From positions 1 through 6,304 of the forward strand of contig JARFQS010000261.1 in assembly GCA_029287645.1 (NCBI GenBank): 6,304 nucleotides of DNA, read 5' to 3'. Made by a program: the position numbers and the translations under genes. Positions 1 through 6,189 of the stretch are shown one piece after another; the first letter of the stretch is position 1, and the number at the start of each line of letters is the position of its first letter. This DNA comes from Thermoanaerobaculia bacterium. Its GTDB lineage: Bacteria; Acidobacteriota; Thermoanaerobaculia; Multivoradales; JAHEKO01. The notes below the pieces were generated by a model. That model searched no databases, was not told the DNA's origin, and saw only the letters and a program-made list of their open reading frames with translations.

Positions 1-111
1 CATCTGGGGTTGGTATTGAATCGGGTTCGTCATCCGCGGATCAGTCAGCTATGGAGTGGCGGAATTATAGTCGCAATCCGCTTGATCGCGGGCGCTCCGA
101 TCCGCTAGCCT
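1..111 (+). other. non-coding leader upstream of the desulfurase-like gene
   Basis: No ORF with protein-like composition runs through this stretch on either strand. Apart from the weak -10-like hexamer at 66-71 I see no repeat, RNA fold or strong Shine-Dalgarno sequence. The left neighbour lies outside the window, so this gene's operon context on that side is unknown. Confidence 0.5.
66..71 (+). promoter_or_regulatory. possible -10 element of the desulfurase-like gene
   Basis: The hexamer TATAGT matches the sigma-70 -10 consensus at five of six positions and lies in a locally AT-rich patch of an otherwise GC-rich leader. No good -35 hexamer is visible 16-18 bases upstream. A start of transcription near position 78 would give a short leader before the GTG at 112 or a leader of about 70 bases before the ATG at 148. 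This is a motif match only and could be chance. Confidence 0.2.
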
Positions 112-1581
112 GTGACCCCGACTTGGATCAACGCGTACCGATTCATCATGAAAGCTCCGACAACCACCCCCCTGGAAGCCGAGAAGGCCTACGAGGCCTT
201 CGAGAGCGCATGTCCTGAGTTCAGCCGAACGGGCCGCCTGGACGAGCTTCGAGAATCGGACTTTGCGCGCCTCGACCGACACGGCCACGTCTACCTCGAC
301 TACACGGGAGGAGGTCTCTACTCCAAGAGCCAGATCGACCGCCATACGGCTCTGCTTCGAGATACGGTGTTCGGCAATCCCCATTCCACGAATCCGACCT
401 CTCTCGGCACCACAGAGTTGATCGAGCGGGCACGAAGGCATGTCCTGGACTTCTTCAATGCCTCTCCCAAAGAGTACGGCGTGGTGTTCACGGCGAACGC
501 CAGTCATTCTCTGAAGCTGGTCGGAGAGTCCTACCCCTTCGAGCCGGGGGACCAGTTCCTACTGACCTTCGACAATCACAACTCCGTCAACGGGATTCGG
601 GAGTTCGACAGGGCCCACGGGGCCAGAACCACCTACATCCCGGTCACACCGCCTGAAATGCGCGTTCCCGAGACGCTGTTGGAGTCCTCCTGGAAGCTCG
701 CCAAAAGAGGCGGTCACAATCTCTTCGCCTTCCCGGCCCAGTCGAACTTCTCAGGCGTCCAACACCCTCTGGAGTGGATCGAGAAAGCCCAGGAGCACGG
801 ATGGGATGTGCTTCTCGATGCCGCCGCCTTCGTGCCCACCAACCGGCTCGATCTGAGCCGCTGGAAGCCCGACTACGTGGCACTGTCGTTCTACAAGATG
901 TTCGGCTATCCCACCGGTGTGGGAGCCCTCATCGCCCGGTGGCCGGCTCTCGAGAAGCTCCATCGACCCTGGTTCGCGGGTGGCACGATCGCGGTGGCCT
1001 CCGTGCAGGCCGACCGGCACTACATGGCAGCCGGCTCTGCCGCCTTCGAGGATGGAACTCTGGACTACGCCAACATTCCGGCCATCGACATCGGGCTGGA
1101 CTTTCTCGAATCGATCGGGCTGGATCAGATTCACCTTCGGGTCAAGTGCTTGACCGGGTGGCTCATCGAAAGCCTTGGTCGTTTGAAGCATGACAACGGT
1201 CGGCCGCTGATTCAAATCTTCGGCCCGAAAGACGCCGAGCAGCGCGGTGGCACCATAACTTTGAACTTCTACGACACCCGAGGAAAGGTCATCGACCACG
1301 ACATCATCGAGGAGCAGGCCAACTCGAGGATGATCTCGCTGCGCACCGGCTGCTTCTGCAATCCCGGTGCTGGCGAGATGGCGCTGGGGCTCTCCAAACA
1401 GGAGTTGGTCACCTGTTTCACGAGCTCGAGCAGCGGAATGACCTACGACGACTTTCGCCTGTGTATCGATGGCAAAAGCACCGGGGCCGTGCGCATCTCG
1501 GTCGGCATCGTGAGCAATTTCGCAGACGCTCACGCCTTCGTGGAGTTTGCCAGGCAGTTTCTGAACCAATCCGCTGGCTGA
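112..1581 (+). CDS. MOCOS-like PLP-dependent cysteine desulfurase (class V aminotransferase fold), stand-alone
   Basis: Probably a PLP enzyme that removes sulfur from L-cysteine and carries it as a cysteine persulfide. The closest motif match I recognise is the N-terminal NifS-like domain of molybdenum cofactor sulfurase. Visible motifs, numbered from the GTG at 112, are: VYLDYTGGGLYS near residue 60; GNPHSTNPTS; DNHNSVNGIRE with H156, the expected PLP-stacking His; FPAQSNFSGVQHPLEW; VLLDAAAFVPTN with D236, which should bind the pyridine nitrogen; SFYKMFGYPTGVGAL with K262 as the Schiff-base lysine; and RTGCFCNPGAG with C414 and C416 as persulfide-cysteine candidates. The C-terminal GAVRISVGIVSNFADAHAF also fits. 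At 489 residues it covers only the desulfurase domain; the MOSC domain that binds molybdenum cofactor in MOCOS is absent. The start is uncertain: ATG at 148 (477 residues) is equally possible, and neither has a clear Shine-Dalgarno sequence. The physiological sulfur acceptor is unknown. The fold is near certain, but other class V enzymes cannot be excluded by eye. Confidence 0.88.
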   Translation: MTPTWINAYRFIMKAPTTTPLEAEKAYEAFESACPEFSRTGRLDELRESDFARLDRHGHVYLDYTGGGLYSKSQIDRHTALLRDTVFGNPHSTNPTSLGTTELIERARRHVLDFFNASPKEYGVVFTANASHSLKLVGESYPFEPGDQFLLTFDNHNSVNGIREFDRAHGARTTYIPVTPPEMRVPETLLESSWKLAKRGGHNLFAFPAQSNFSGVQHPLEWIEKAQEHGWDVLLDAAAFVPTNRLDLSRWKPDYVALSFYKMFGYPTGVGALIARWPALEKLHRPWFAGGTIAVASVQADRHYMAAGSAAFEDGTLDYANIPAIDIGLDFLESIGLDQIHLRVKCLTGWLIESLGRLKHDNGRPLIQIFGPKDAEQRGGTITLNFYDTRGKVIDHDIIEEQANSRMISLRTGCFCNPGAGEMALGLSKQELVTCFTSSSSGMTYDDFRLCIDGKSTGAVRISVGIVSNFADAHAFVEFARQFLNQSAG

Positions 1582-1594
1582 TCCACCGCACCGC
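1582..1594. other. 13-base convergent junction
   Basis: Only 13 bases separate the stop codon of the + strand desulfurase-like gene from the stop codon of the - strand nuclease gene. I find no strong GC hairpin followed by a T tract for either direction. The best stem nearby (GCCAG at 1549-1553 with CTGGC at 1574-1578) has 5 base pairs and a 20-base loop. The two transcripts therefore probably overlap at their 3' ends or end by a factor-dependent route. Confidence 0.6.
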
Positions 1595-4483
1595 TCAGTC
1601 GAAGTGCAATCGGACGACGATCGGATCGTGGTCGCTCGCCCGCTGACCGAAGGGGGCGTCCGCATTGAGGTGGACGATCTCGATCTCGGGCTTCGCCTCG
1701 TCGTGAAGGCTCCGGCTGACCAGCACGTGATCCAGCAGCTGGGAGTTCCCCCTGAAATTGAAGGAGTACCTGGCTGCAGCCGGGGCTGCGTTCACCAGAT
1801 TCACCAGACCCGCGCCTTCCAGGATTCGCAGAGGGCTTCGAAACTCGTGGTCGTTCAGGTCGCCCAGCACGATCACTCTGGCCAGCGGGTCCAATCGGCT
1901 CAGATCTCGCACCCAACGGCCGATCACGGCCGCTTGCTGGGCGCGTTGATCCTCGGAGGCACGATGGCGCGGCTGAGTCGGCCCGAAGACCGGATCGTCT
2001 TCCCGCTTCGACTTCCAGTGGTTGTTCACCACGAAGAGTGTCTTGCCCCTGAACTGGAACTCCACCGCCAGTGATTTTCGCCCGGGCTCGAAACCTCGCG
2101 ACTCGTCTCCAAGAAAAGCTGGATGTCTGGGCTCGACGAGGCCGGGGCTCGCGGACAGCTCGGCTCCGTGTTCTCCTCGAGTGCCCGTCGCAGATGGACT
2201 GGAGCTCCCACCTGGGTCACGAGCCACCAACTCGACTCGGTCGGGATTGAACAGATAGCCGACCCGAATATTGCCCCCGGGCTGCCCGCCATCGGCACCG
2301 TCCTCGGGATCGATCTGACAGTACTCGTACCTCGGACCTCCAGCCTCGCGTAACGCCAGGATCAGCTCTTCGAAGGTCTGATCGGCCGCGACGATGCCGT
2401 CGTCCTCGGCGCCGCTGTTGTCCTGAACCTCTTGCAAGGCAACGATATCCGGCGCTCGCAGCTGATCGACCATGCCCTTCGCCAGGTATCGAAACCGCTC
2501 GACGCCATCGGACGGATCCAGGTTCTCCAAGTTGTAGGTGGCAATCGTCAGGCTGCCCTTCCCGCCCTTCAACCGGCTGGCGACTTCGGCCGACGGTTGC
2601 CTCACCAACTCGGGGAGAGGCTGGTTTGCAACGAGTCGAAAGGTGCCGAATCGATAGTCCAGGATGCCCTCGATATCTCCGTCGAAGCGGTCTCCGACTG
2701 CAGCCACGGGTGGTTCGTCGAGCCGGTGGGTATCGATGATCAGCCTCTCCGGATTCACGTCACCGGGCCGCAGGCGGACGCCACCCGCCGCCGTCCGCTC
2801 CGAGGCGGCCAGACGCGAGCTCTCGATCACGACAATCTCGCCATGCCGGGTTGTCGGCCCGACGACCGTGGAAGGCCCCACTTCGACTCTCATACCTTCC
2901 AGGCTCTCCCAGAAGTCGATCCCATCGTGCTCCGGCTCGAACCACTGCAAGCGATCGTTGTCCACCACCGAGCCAGGAGGTCGCCTACCCGTCTCGCCCA
3001 ATCTGACAGCCTCGGGGAGACCTGTCCCGGTCTCGAGCTTCTCCAGCCAGCTCGCCGTCAGGACTGTCGCCGTCAAGCCGTACCTGTTGTCGTGCTCTAC
3101 GACCCGACCTCCCAGCTCGACCCGATCGCCTACGGCCAAGTCCTCGGTATCGTCGAAAAGGACCTGAATCGCACTCGAGGCATTCGAGTCTGGGAGGGGC
3201 CTCCAGTCCTGCATCCAGAAGCCTGATTCCATGCCTCCCTGAAGTGCCGTGACAGTCCCCGAAAGTCCGTCCACCCACTGCCCCTCGAGCGGTGAGATAT
3301 GACCGGGGCCCTGCACCTGCGAGATCGAAGTCGGCTCTGTGCTGACCGCGAAGGCGAGAAACTGAGACACCTGGATCGGGTAGTTGAAGTTGTCATCGCC
3401 CACCAGGATCAAAGAACGACGCCCATCGGCGAGAGGCGGGCCGAAAGTCATGCCCTCGATGTTGTCGAGGCCTACACCCAGATCAGCGAGATCGACAAGG
3501 AGTCGCTTGCTTGCAGGCTGAATCGTCGCCAGGTCGATGTCCGCCAGGGAATCGTGATGGCTGATATTCGTGGCTCCCTCGAGAGAGACCAGGAACAGGC
3601 GAATCGTATTTCCGGCCCCTATCGAGAACGAACGCACGAGTGCCAGTAAATGCGTCTCGTCCAGGGCGATGAGCTCCACCAGGCCTGCCACTTCGAGACC
3701 TCCCACGATGACGGCAGGTCTGGCGACCGGCTCCACCCAGTAGAGGTACTCGTCGACGAGGGTAGCTGTCTCGGTATCGAATCGAGCGATTCGCGCTGGG
3801 CTTCTGGCCTCCAACGAGGACTTCGGACCATCCTGAGCCAGAGCGTTCTCAGTGGCGACGATCGCGTAACGATGATCCGGGGTGATGGTCAGTGCTTCGA
3901 ACGCCAGGTTGTGTCGAACCCCATGCCCCGGTCGGGGGAGATAGCGACCCGGCAGGGCGAACGTCCGCACCGGCTTGCCATCCAATTCGAATTCCCGAAC
4001 GAACGGCGCCACCCCCGCAGCCGCCTGACCCTCCGAGGAGACGAGCAGGGTCCCATCCCTGGTGAACGCAGCCCCTTCGGGATCCACCTCGTTGACTTCG
4101 AAGGCATGGCCCGGCCGGTCCTGCAGCGTCACGACGTCGGTTACCCGCACGGCACCCTCCTCGAGCCGGCCTTGGCCCAGGTCGATCTCGAGAACGAAGA
4201 AGCTGGCTGGAAAACGGTTACTGGGCTCGTCGGAGACCACGAAGAATCTGCCCGACTGCGGCTGGTAGGCCATCCCGGACAAACCTCCGACGCTCCTGCC
4301 CTCGACCTGCAGGCCGGACGGGAGCAGGGCTTCACCGATGTATTCCAGCCGAGTGGGAATCGGCGCCGAAAGGCCAACCGACCCGAACAGTAGCCCGGCG
4401 GCCGCTATCCAGCCCCAGATTCGGACGGGCCCGCGGCTATGCATGGTGGGTTTCCATTCTAGGCCCCCCGAGGTCGAGCTCAT
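1595..4483 (-). CDS. exported phytase-like esterase / OB / endonuclease-exonuclease-phosphatase fusion
   Basis: A predicted exported protein of 962 residues (949 if started at the internal ATG at 4444). A hydrophobic stretch at residues 24-38, ending GLSAPIP, looks like a Sec signal peptide; it fits better behind the second Met (M14), but the ATG at 4483 overlaps the folK stop as ATGA. Residues about 44-380 resemble the 'esterase-like activity of phytase' family, with GGLSGMAYQP, VDPEGAAF, NLAFEALTITPD and NIEGMTFGPPL. Residues about 392-480 resemble the OB-like region of ExeM/NucH-type extracellular nucleases (SPLEGQWVDGLSGTV, GFWMQD, VGDRVELGGRV). The C-terminal EEP domain starts near 644 and looks complete: TYNLEN with N651, LQEVQD with metal ligand E685, NNHWKSK with H822, GDLND with D875 and N877, LLDHVLVS with D918 and H919, and SDHDP with D951 and H952. 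It likely cleaves nucleic acid or phosphodiesters outside the cytoplasm with Mg2+ or Ca2+. The substrate and the role of the phytase-like half cannot be read from sequence. Confidence 0.9.
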   Translation of the reverse strand: MSSTSGGLEWKPTMHSRGPVRIWGWIAAAGLLFGSVGLSAPIPTRLEYIGEALLPSGLQVEGRSVGGLSGMAYQPQSGRFFVVSDEPSNRFPASFFVLEIDLGQGRLEEGAVRVTDVVTLQDRPGHAFEVNEVDPEGAAFTRDGTLLVSSEGQAAAGVAPFVREFELDGKPVRTFALPGRYLPRPGHGVRHNLAFEALTITPDHRYAIVATENALAQDGPKSSLEARSPARIARFDTETATLVDEYLYWVEPVARPAVIVGGLEVAGLVELIALDETHLLALVRSFSIGAGNTIRLFLVSLEGATNISHHDSLADIDLATIQPASKRLLVDLADLGVGLDNIEGMTFGPPLADGRRSLILVGDDNFNYPIQVSQFLAFAVSTEPTSISQVQGPGHISPLEGQWVDGLSGTVTALQGGMESGFWMQDWRPLPDSNASSAIQVLFDDTEDLAVGDRVELGGRVVEHDNRYGLTATVLTASWLEKLETGTGLPEAVRLGETGRRPPGSVVDNDRLQWFEPEHDGIDFWESLEGMRVEVGPSTVVGPTTRHGEIVVIESSRLAASERTAAGGVRLRPGDVNPERLIIDTHRLDEPPVAAVGDRFDGDIEGILDYRFGTFRLVANQPLPELVRQPSAEVASRLKGGKGSLTIATYNLENLDPSDGVERFRYLAKGMVDQLRAPDIVALQEVQDNSGAEDDGIVAADQTFEELILALREAGGPRYEYCQIDPEDGADGGQPGGNIRVGYLFNPDRVELVARDPGGSSSPSATGTRGEHGAELSASPGLVEPRHPAFLGDESRGFEPGRKSLAVEFQFRGKTLFVVNNHWKSKREDDPVFGPTQPRHRASEDQRAQQAAVIGRWVRDLSRLDPLARVIVLGDLNDHEFRSPLRILEGAGLVNLVNAAPAAARYSFNFRGNSQLLDHVLVSRSLHDEAKPEIEIVHLNADAPFGQRASDHDPIVVRLHFD
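4480..4483 (-). promoter_or_regulatory. ATGA stop/start overlap coupling folK to the nuclease gene
   Basis: The folK TGA (4482-4480) shares two bases with the ATG at 4483-4481, giving ATGA. This is the usual layout for translational re-initiation. A G-rich run (GGGCGGGGG) lies directly before the ATG and is too close to be an ideal Shine-Dalgarno sequence. If the ATG at 4444 is used instead, the genes are separated by 35 bases with only a weak GGAAA upstream. Confidence 0.6.
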
Positions 4484-5004
4484 CCCCCGCCCAGGTCCAT
4501 TCCAGGCACTGGCCTGACAACCGGCCCAGCGACGAGAGAGTCGGCGATCTCCTTCAAAGTCCGCCCCTCCAATGGGTGCAGCATGTCCGGCTCGAGATCG
4601 GCCAGCGGCAAAGCGATGTGGGAGTCCGTCACGATGTTCGGATCCGGGATTTCCAGTCGCGCGGCACTGTCGGAGAGGACCTGGTCGCCGTACATAGCGA
4701 TGTCCAGATCGATGGTCCTCGGGGCATTGCGGTCGGAGGACCTCTCCCGGCCCAGTCTAGATTCCAGGGGTCTCAGCACGTCGTACTTGAGCTCGCGAGG
4801 ACCGAGGTCGGTCGCTATGGCAGCCGCGGCGTTGAGAAACCAGGGCGCCTTCCTTGCACCTACCGGCTCGGTTTCGAAGACACGCGAAAAGCGCGCCCGC
4901 GGAAACAACTCGACCAGAATCGCGGCAGCCCGGACGATATTGAACCGGGGCTCGATATTGGAGCCCATCAGGATGAGAACCTTTCGTTGCTCGGGACTTT
5001 CCAA
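4480..5004 (-). CDS. folK: 2-amino-4-hydroxy-6-hydroxymethyldihydropteridine diphosphokinase (HPPK)
   Basis: Cytoplasmic HPPK transfers diphosphate from ATP to 6-hydroxymethyl-7,8-dihydropterin, making the substrate for dihydropteroate synthase in folate synthesis. The 174 residues fit the family length. Visible signatures are MGSNIEPR (G14-N16, the N-terminal pterin-site motif), PWFLNAAAAI near residue 54, LESRLGRER, PRTIDLDIAMYG with the Mg2+-binding pair D99 and D101, and ADLEPDMLHP near the C terminus. The start is a TTG at 5004: the codon two places upstream in the same frame is the folB stop, and the next ATG (codon 13) would cut into the GSN motif. There is no clear Shine-Dalgarno sequence, so translation probably depends on ribosomes finishing folB. 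Two positions that are usually His and Arg in the ATP-binding segment after the Asp pair (E. coli H115 and R121) are Asp here (D121 and D127). Confidence 0.95.
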   Translation of the reverse strand: MESPEQRKVLILMGSNIEPRFNIVRAAAILVELFPRARFSRVFETEPVGARKAPWFLNAAAAIATDLGPRELKYDVLRPLESRLGRERSSDRNAPRTIDLDIAMYGDQVLSDSAARLEIPDPNIVTDSHIALPLADLEPDMLHPLEGRTLKEIADSLVAGPVVRPVPGMDLGGG

Positions 5005-5007
5005 GGC

Positions 5008-5376
5008 TCACTCGAAGTCCGTGCGTCGCCGCTCGATCTCGACGCCGACCGATCGCGCGAAACGCAAAGCACCCATCTTCTCGACTCGTACCTGAACCCC
5101 TTCGGCACCAAACTCCACGATCGCGATCCTGGCGATTGCCGTCGCCAGCGCCTCCACCAGATAGTGTGAGGAATCTTCCACGTAGCGAATGATGGCTTTG
5201 GTGAGTGTCCGATAGTTGAGCGAATCTTCGACGTCATCGGACTCGGCCGCAGCCCGGGTGCTCACGAAGACCGTCAGATTGATCAGGATGTCCTGTCTCT
5301 TCTCCCTCTCCCAGTCGTTGAGGCCCACGATGCCTCTGACCAGAAGGTCATGGATCAATAGCCTGTCACTTGTCAT
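5008..5376 (-). CDS. folB: dihydroneopterin aldolase
   Basis: FolB cleaves 7,8-dihydroneopterin to 6-hydroxymethyl-7,8-dihydropterin and glycolaldehyde, the step directly before FolK; the family often also epimerises at C2'. The 122 residues match the family length. Seen in order: GIVGLNDWERE with the conserved Glu E23, SDDVEDSLNYRTL with the active-site Tyr Y55, HYLVEALA with the pterin-binding Glu E75, and VRVEKMGALRFARSVGVEIER with the catalytic Lys K100. The residue after this Lys, usually Pro, is Met (M101). The ATG at 5376 has a Shine-Dalgarno-like AGGGAG ten bases upstream (5387-5392). The gene lies 27 bases after the pteridine reductase gene, and its stop is 3 bases before the folK TTG in the same frame. 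Paralogues acting on dihydroneopterin triphosphate (FolX) are similar; adjacency to folK favours FolB. Confidence 0.93.
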   Translation of the reverse strand: MTSDRLLIHDLLVRGIVGLNDWEREKRQDILINLTVFVSTRAAAESDDVEDSLNYRTLTKAIIRYVEDSSHYLVEALATAIARIAIVEFGAEGVQVRVEKMGALRFARSVGVEIERRRTDFE

Positions 5377-5386
5377 ACGTCTCGCG

Positions 5387-5392
5387 CTCCCT
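5387..5392 (-). promoter_or_regulatory. Shine-Dalgarno-like site of folB
   Basis: AGGGAG on the - strand lies 10 bases before the folB ATG, within the 27-base gap after the upstream gene. The spacing is slightly long, but no better site is present, and this supports ATG 5376 as the start. Confidence 0.5.
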
Positions 5393-5403
5393 GTCGAAGG
5401 TCT

Positions 5404-6189
5404 TCAGCTTTCAGCACCCGGCCGGCGATGACCCGCACCCAGCAGGTGCTCTCCTCCATCGACATAGATCACCTCTCCGGTGATGAAGTCGTTCTCCGCC
5501 AGGAAGACCACTGTGAGTCCGACCTGCGCGGGCTCACCGGTCCTGCCAACCGGCAGACGCTCTCCCATCCGACGCCACTCCGTGCTGTCCGTCGTCATCC
5601 CTGGAGGCGGAAGAACTGCGCCAGGCAGAACCGCATTGACACGCACTTCAGGGCCCAGCTCCCGCGCCATGATTCGAGTCAAATGGAGCAGGCCCGCCTT
5701 GCTGACTCCATGCTGAATGTACCCCGGCCACGCCAAGACGGCGCTGAGGTCGACAATGTTCAAGATTAGCCCGGGCGGACCGCCAGTCGGATGGTCGGCC
5801 TCCATCAAGCGAACGCCCTGCCGAGAACAGAGAAAGGCGGCGCGAAGATTGACCGCCATCACTCGGTCCCAATCGCTCGCGGCGACCGACTCGAAGGCCT
5901 GGCGTTCGAAGCTCGCGGCACTATTGACCAGAATGTCGAGCCTGCCGAAGTGGGAGTCGATGCGATCGAAGAGGCCCTCGATCTCCTGCTCCAGAGAGAG
6001 ATCAGCGGATAGGGCAACCGCTTCGATGCCCAGATTCGACAGCTCCTCCACGGTCTGAGCCGCCTGCTCTTCCGAGCTGCCGTAGTGCACCACCAGATGG
6101 CACCCCTGCTCCGCCAAGGCCGTGGCTACAGATTTGCCCAGCCGGTGAGCTGCCCCGGTGACGAGTGCGACCCGGTCTTTCAGTTGCAT
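5404..6189 (-). CDS. PTR1/FolM-like pteridine reductase, short-chain dehydrogenase/reductase
   Basis: A 261-residue NAD(P)H-dependent SDR that most resembles pteridine reductase 1. Members of that group reduce pterins and dihydrofolate or dihydromonapterin, and can stand in for classical dihydrofolate reductase. Seen: the cofactor motif TGAAHRLGKS (residues 11-20, with R16 matching the PTR1 active-site Arg), HYGSS at 35-39 after the second beta strand, ADLS at 62-65, LVNSAASF at 87-94 with F94 at the place of the PTR1 Phe that stacks on the pterin, N114 in VNLRA, and NIVDLSAVLAWPG with D147 at the PTR1 catalytic Asp position. VNAVLPGAVLPP follows, then ITGEVIYVDGG. K164 is in place, but the Tyr four residues before it is His (H160). 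A perfect AGGAGG upstream supports ATG 6189. It is first in the fol operon, which supports a pterin substrate. The precise substrate, and whether it replaces FolA in the cell, are inference. Confidence 0.87.
   Translation of the reverse strand: MQLKDRVALVTGAAHRLGKSVATALAEQGCHLVVHYGSSEEQAAQTVEELSNLGIEAVALSADLSLEQEIEGLFDRIDSHFGRLDILVNSAASFERQAFESVAASDWDRVMAVNLRAAFLCSRQGVRLMEADHPTGGPPGLILNIVDLSAVLAWPGYIQHGVSKAGLLHLTRIMARELGPEVRVNAVLPGAVLPPPGMTTDSTEWRRMGERLPVGRTGEPAQVGLTVVFLAENDFITGEVIYVDGGEHLLGAGHRRPGAES

Noticed and set aside
112..1581. Molybdenum enzyme maturation cluster
   Set aside because: No xanthine-oxidase-family subunit, XdhC or moa/mob/mog gene is in the window, and the fol operon is on the other strand, so the MOCOS resemblance alone does not establish such a cluster.
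751..1665. Long open frame on the - strand (304 codons) opposite the desulfurase-like gene
   Set aside because: The + strand frame holds a full set of PLP-enzyme motifs including the Schiff-base Lys. The antisense product has no recognisable motif and also overlaps the end of the nuclease gene; it is typical GC-rich antisense shadow.
2432..3226. Open + strand frame of 264 codons inside the nuclease gene
   Set aside because: It is antisense to a continuous protein with recognised domains on both sides, and its translation is rich in His, Arg and Gln with no family motif.
3650..4393. Open + strand frame of 247 codons opposite the phytase-like domain
   Set aside because: No recognisable fold. 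The opposite strand carries a signal peptide and phytase-like motifs across the same bases.
1595..4483. EEP protein as the missing phosphatase for dihydroneopterin triphosphate
   Set aside because: The N-terminal signal peptide predicts export, which does not fit a cytosolic folate intermediate, and the OB-like region points to extracellular nucleases.
4576..5169. Open + strand frame of 197 codons opposite folK and folB
   Set aside because: It covers two well-recognised folate genes on the other strand and shows no motif of its own.
1595..6189. Frameshifts or degraded genes in the - strand operon
   Set aside because: All four frames are continuous with near-complete family motifs; the only suspicious stop is the single TGA between folB and folK, reported separately.
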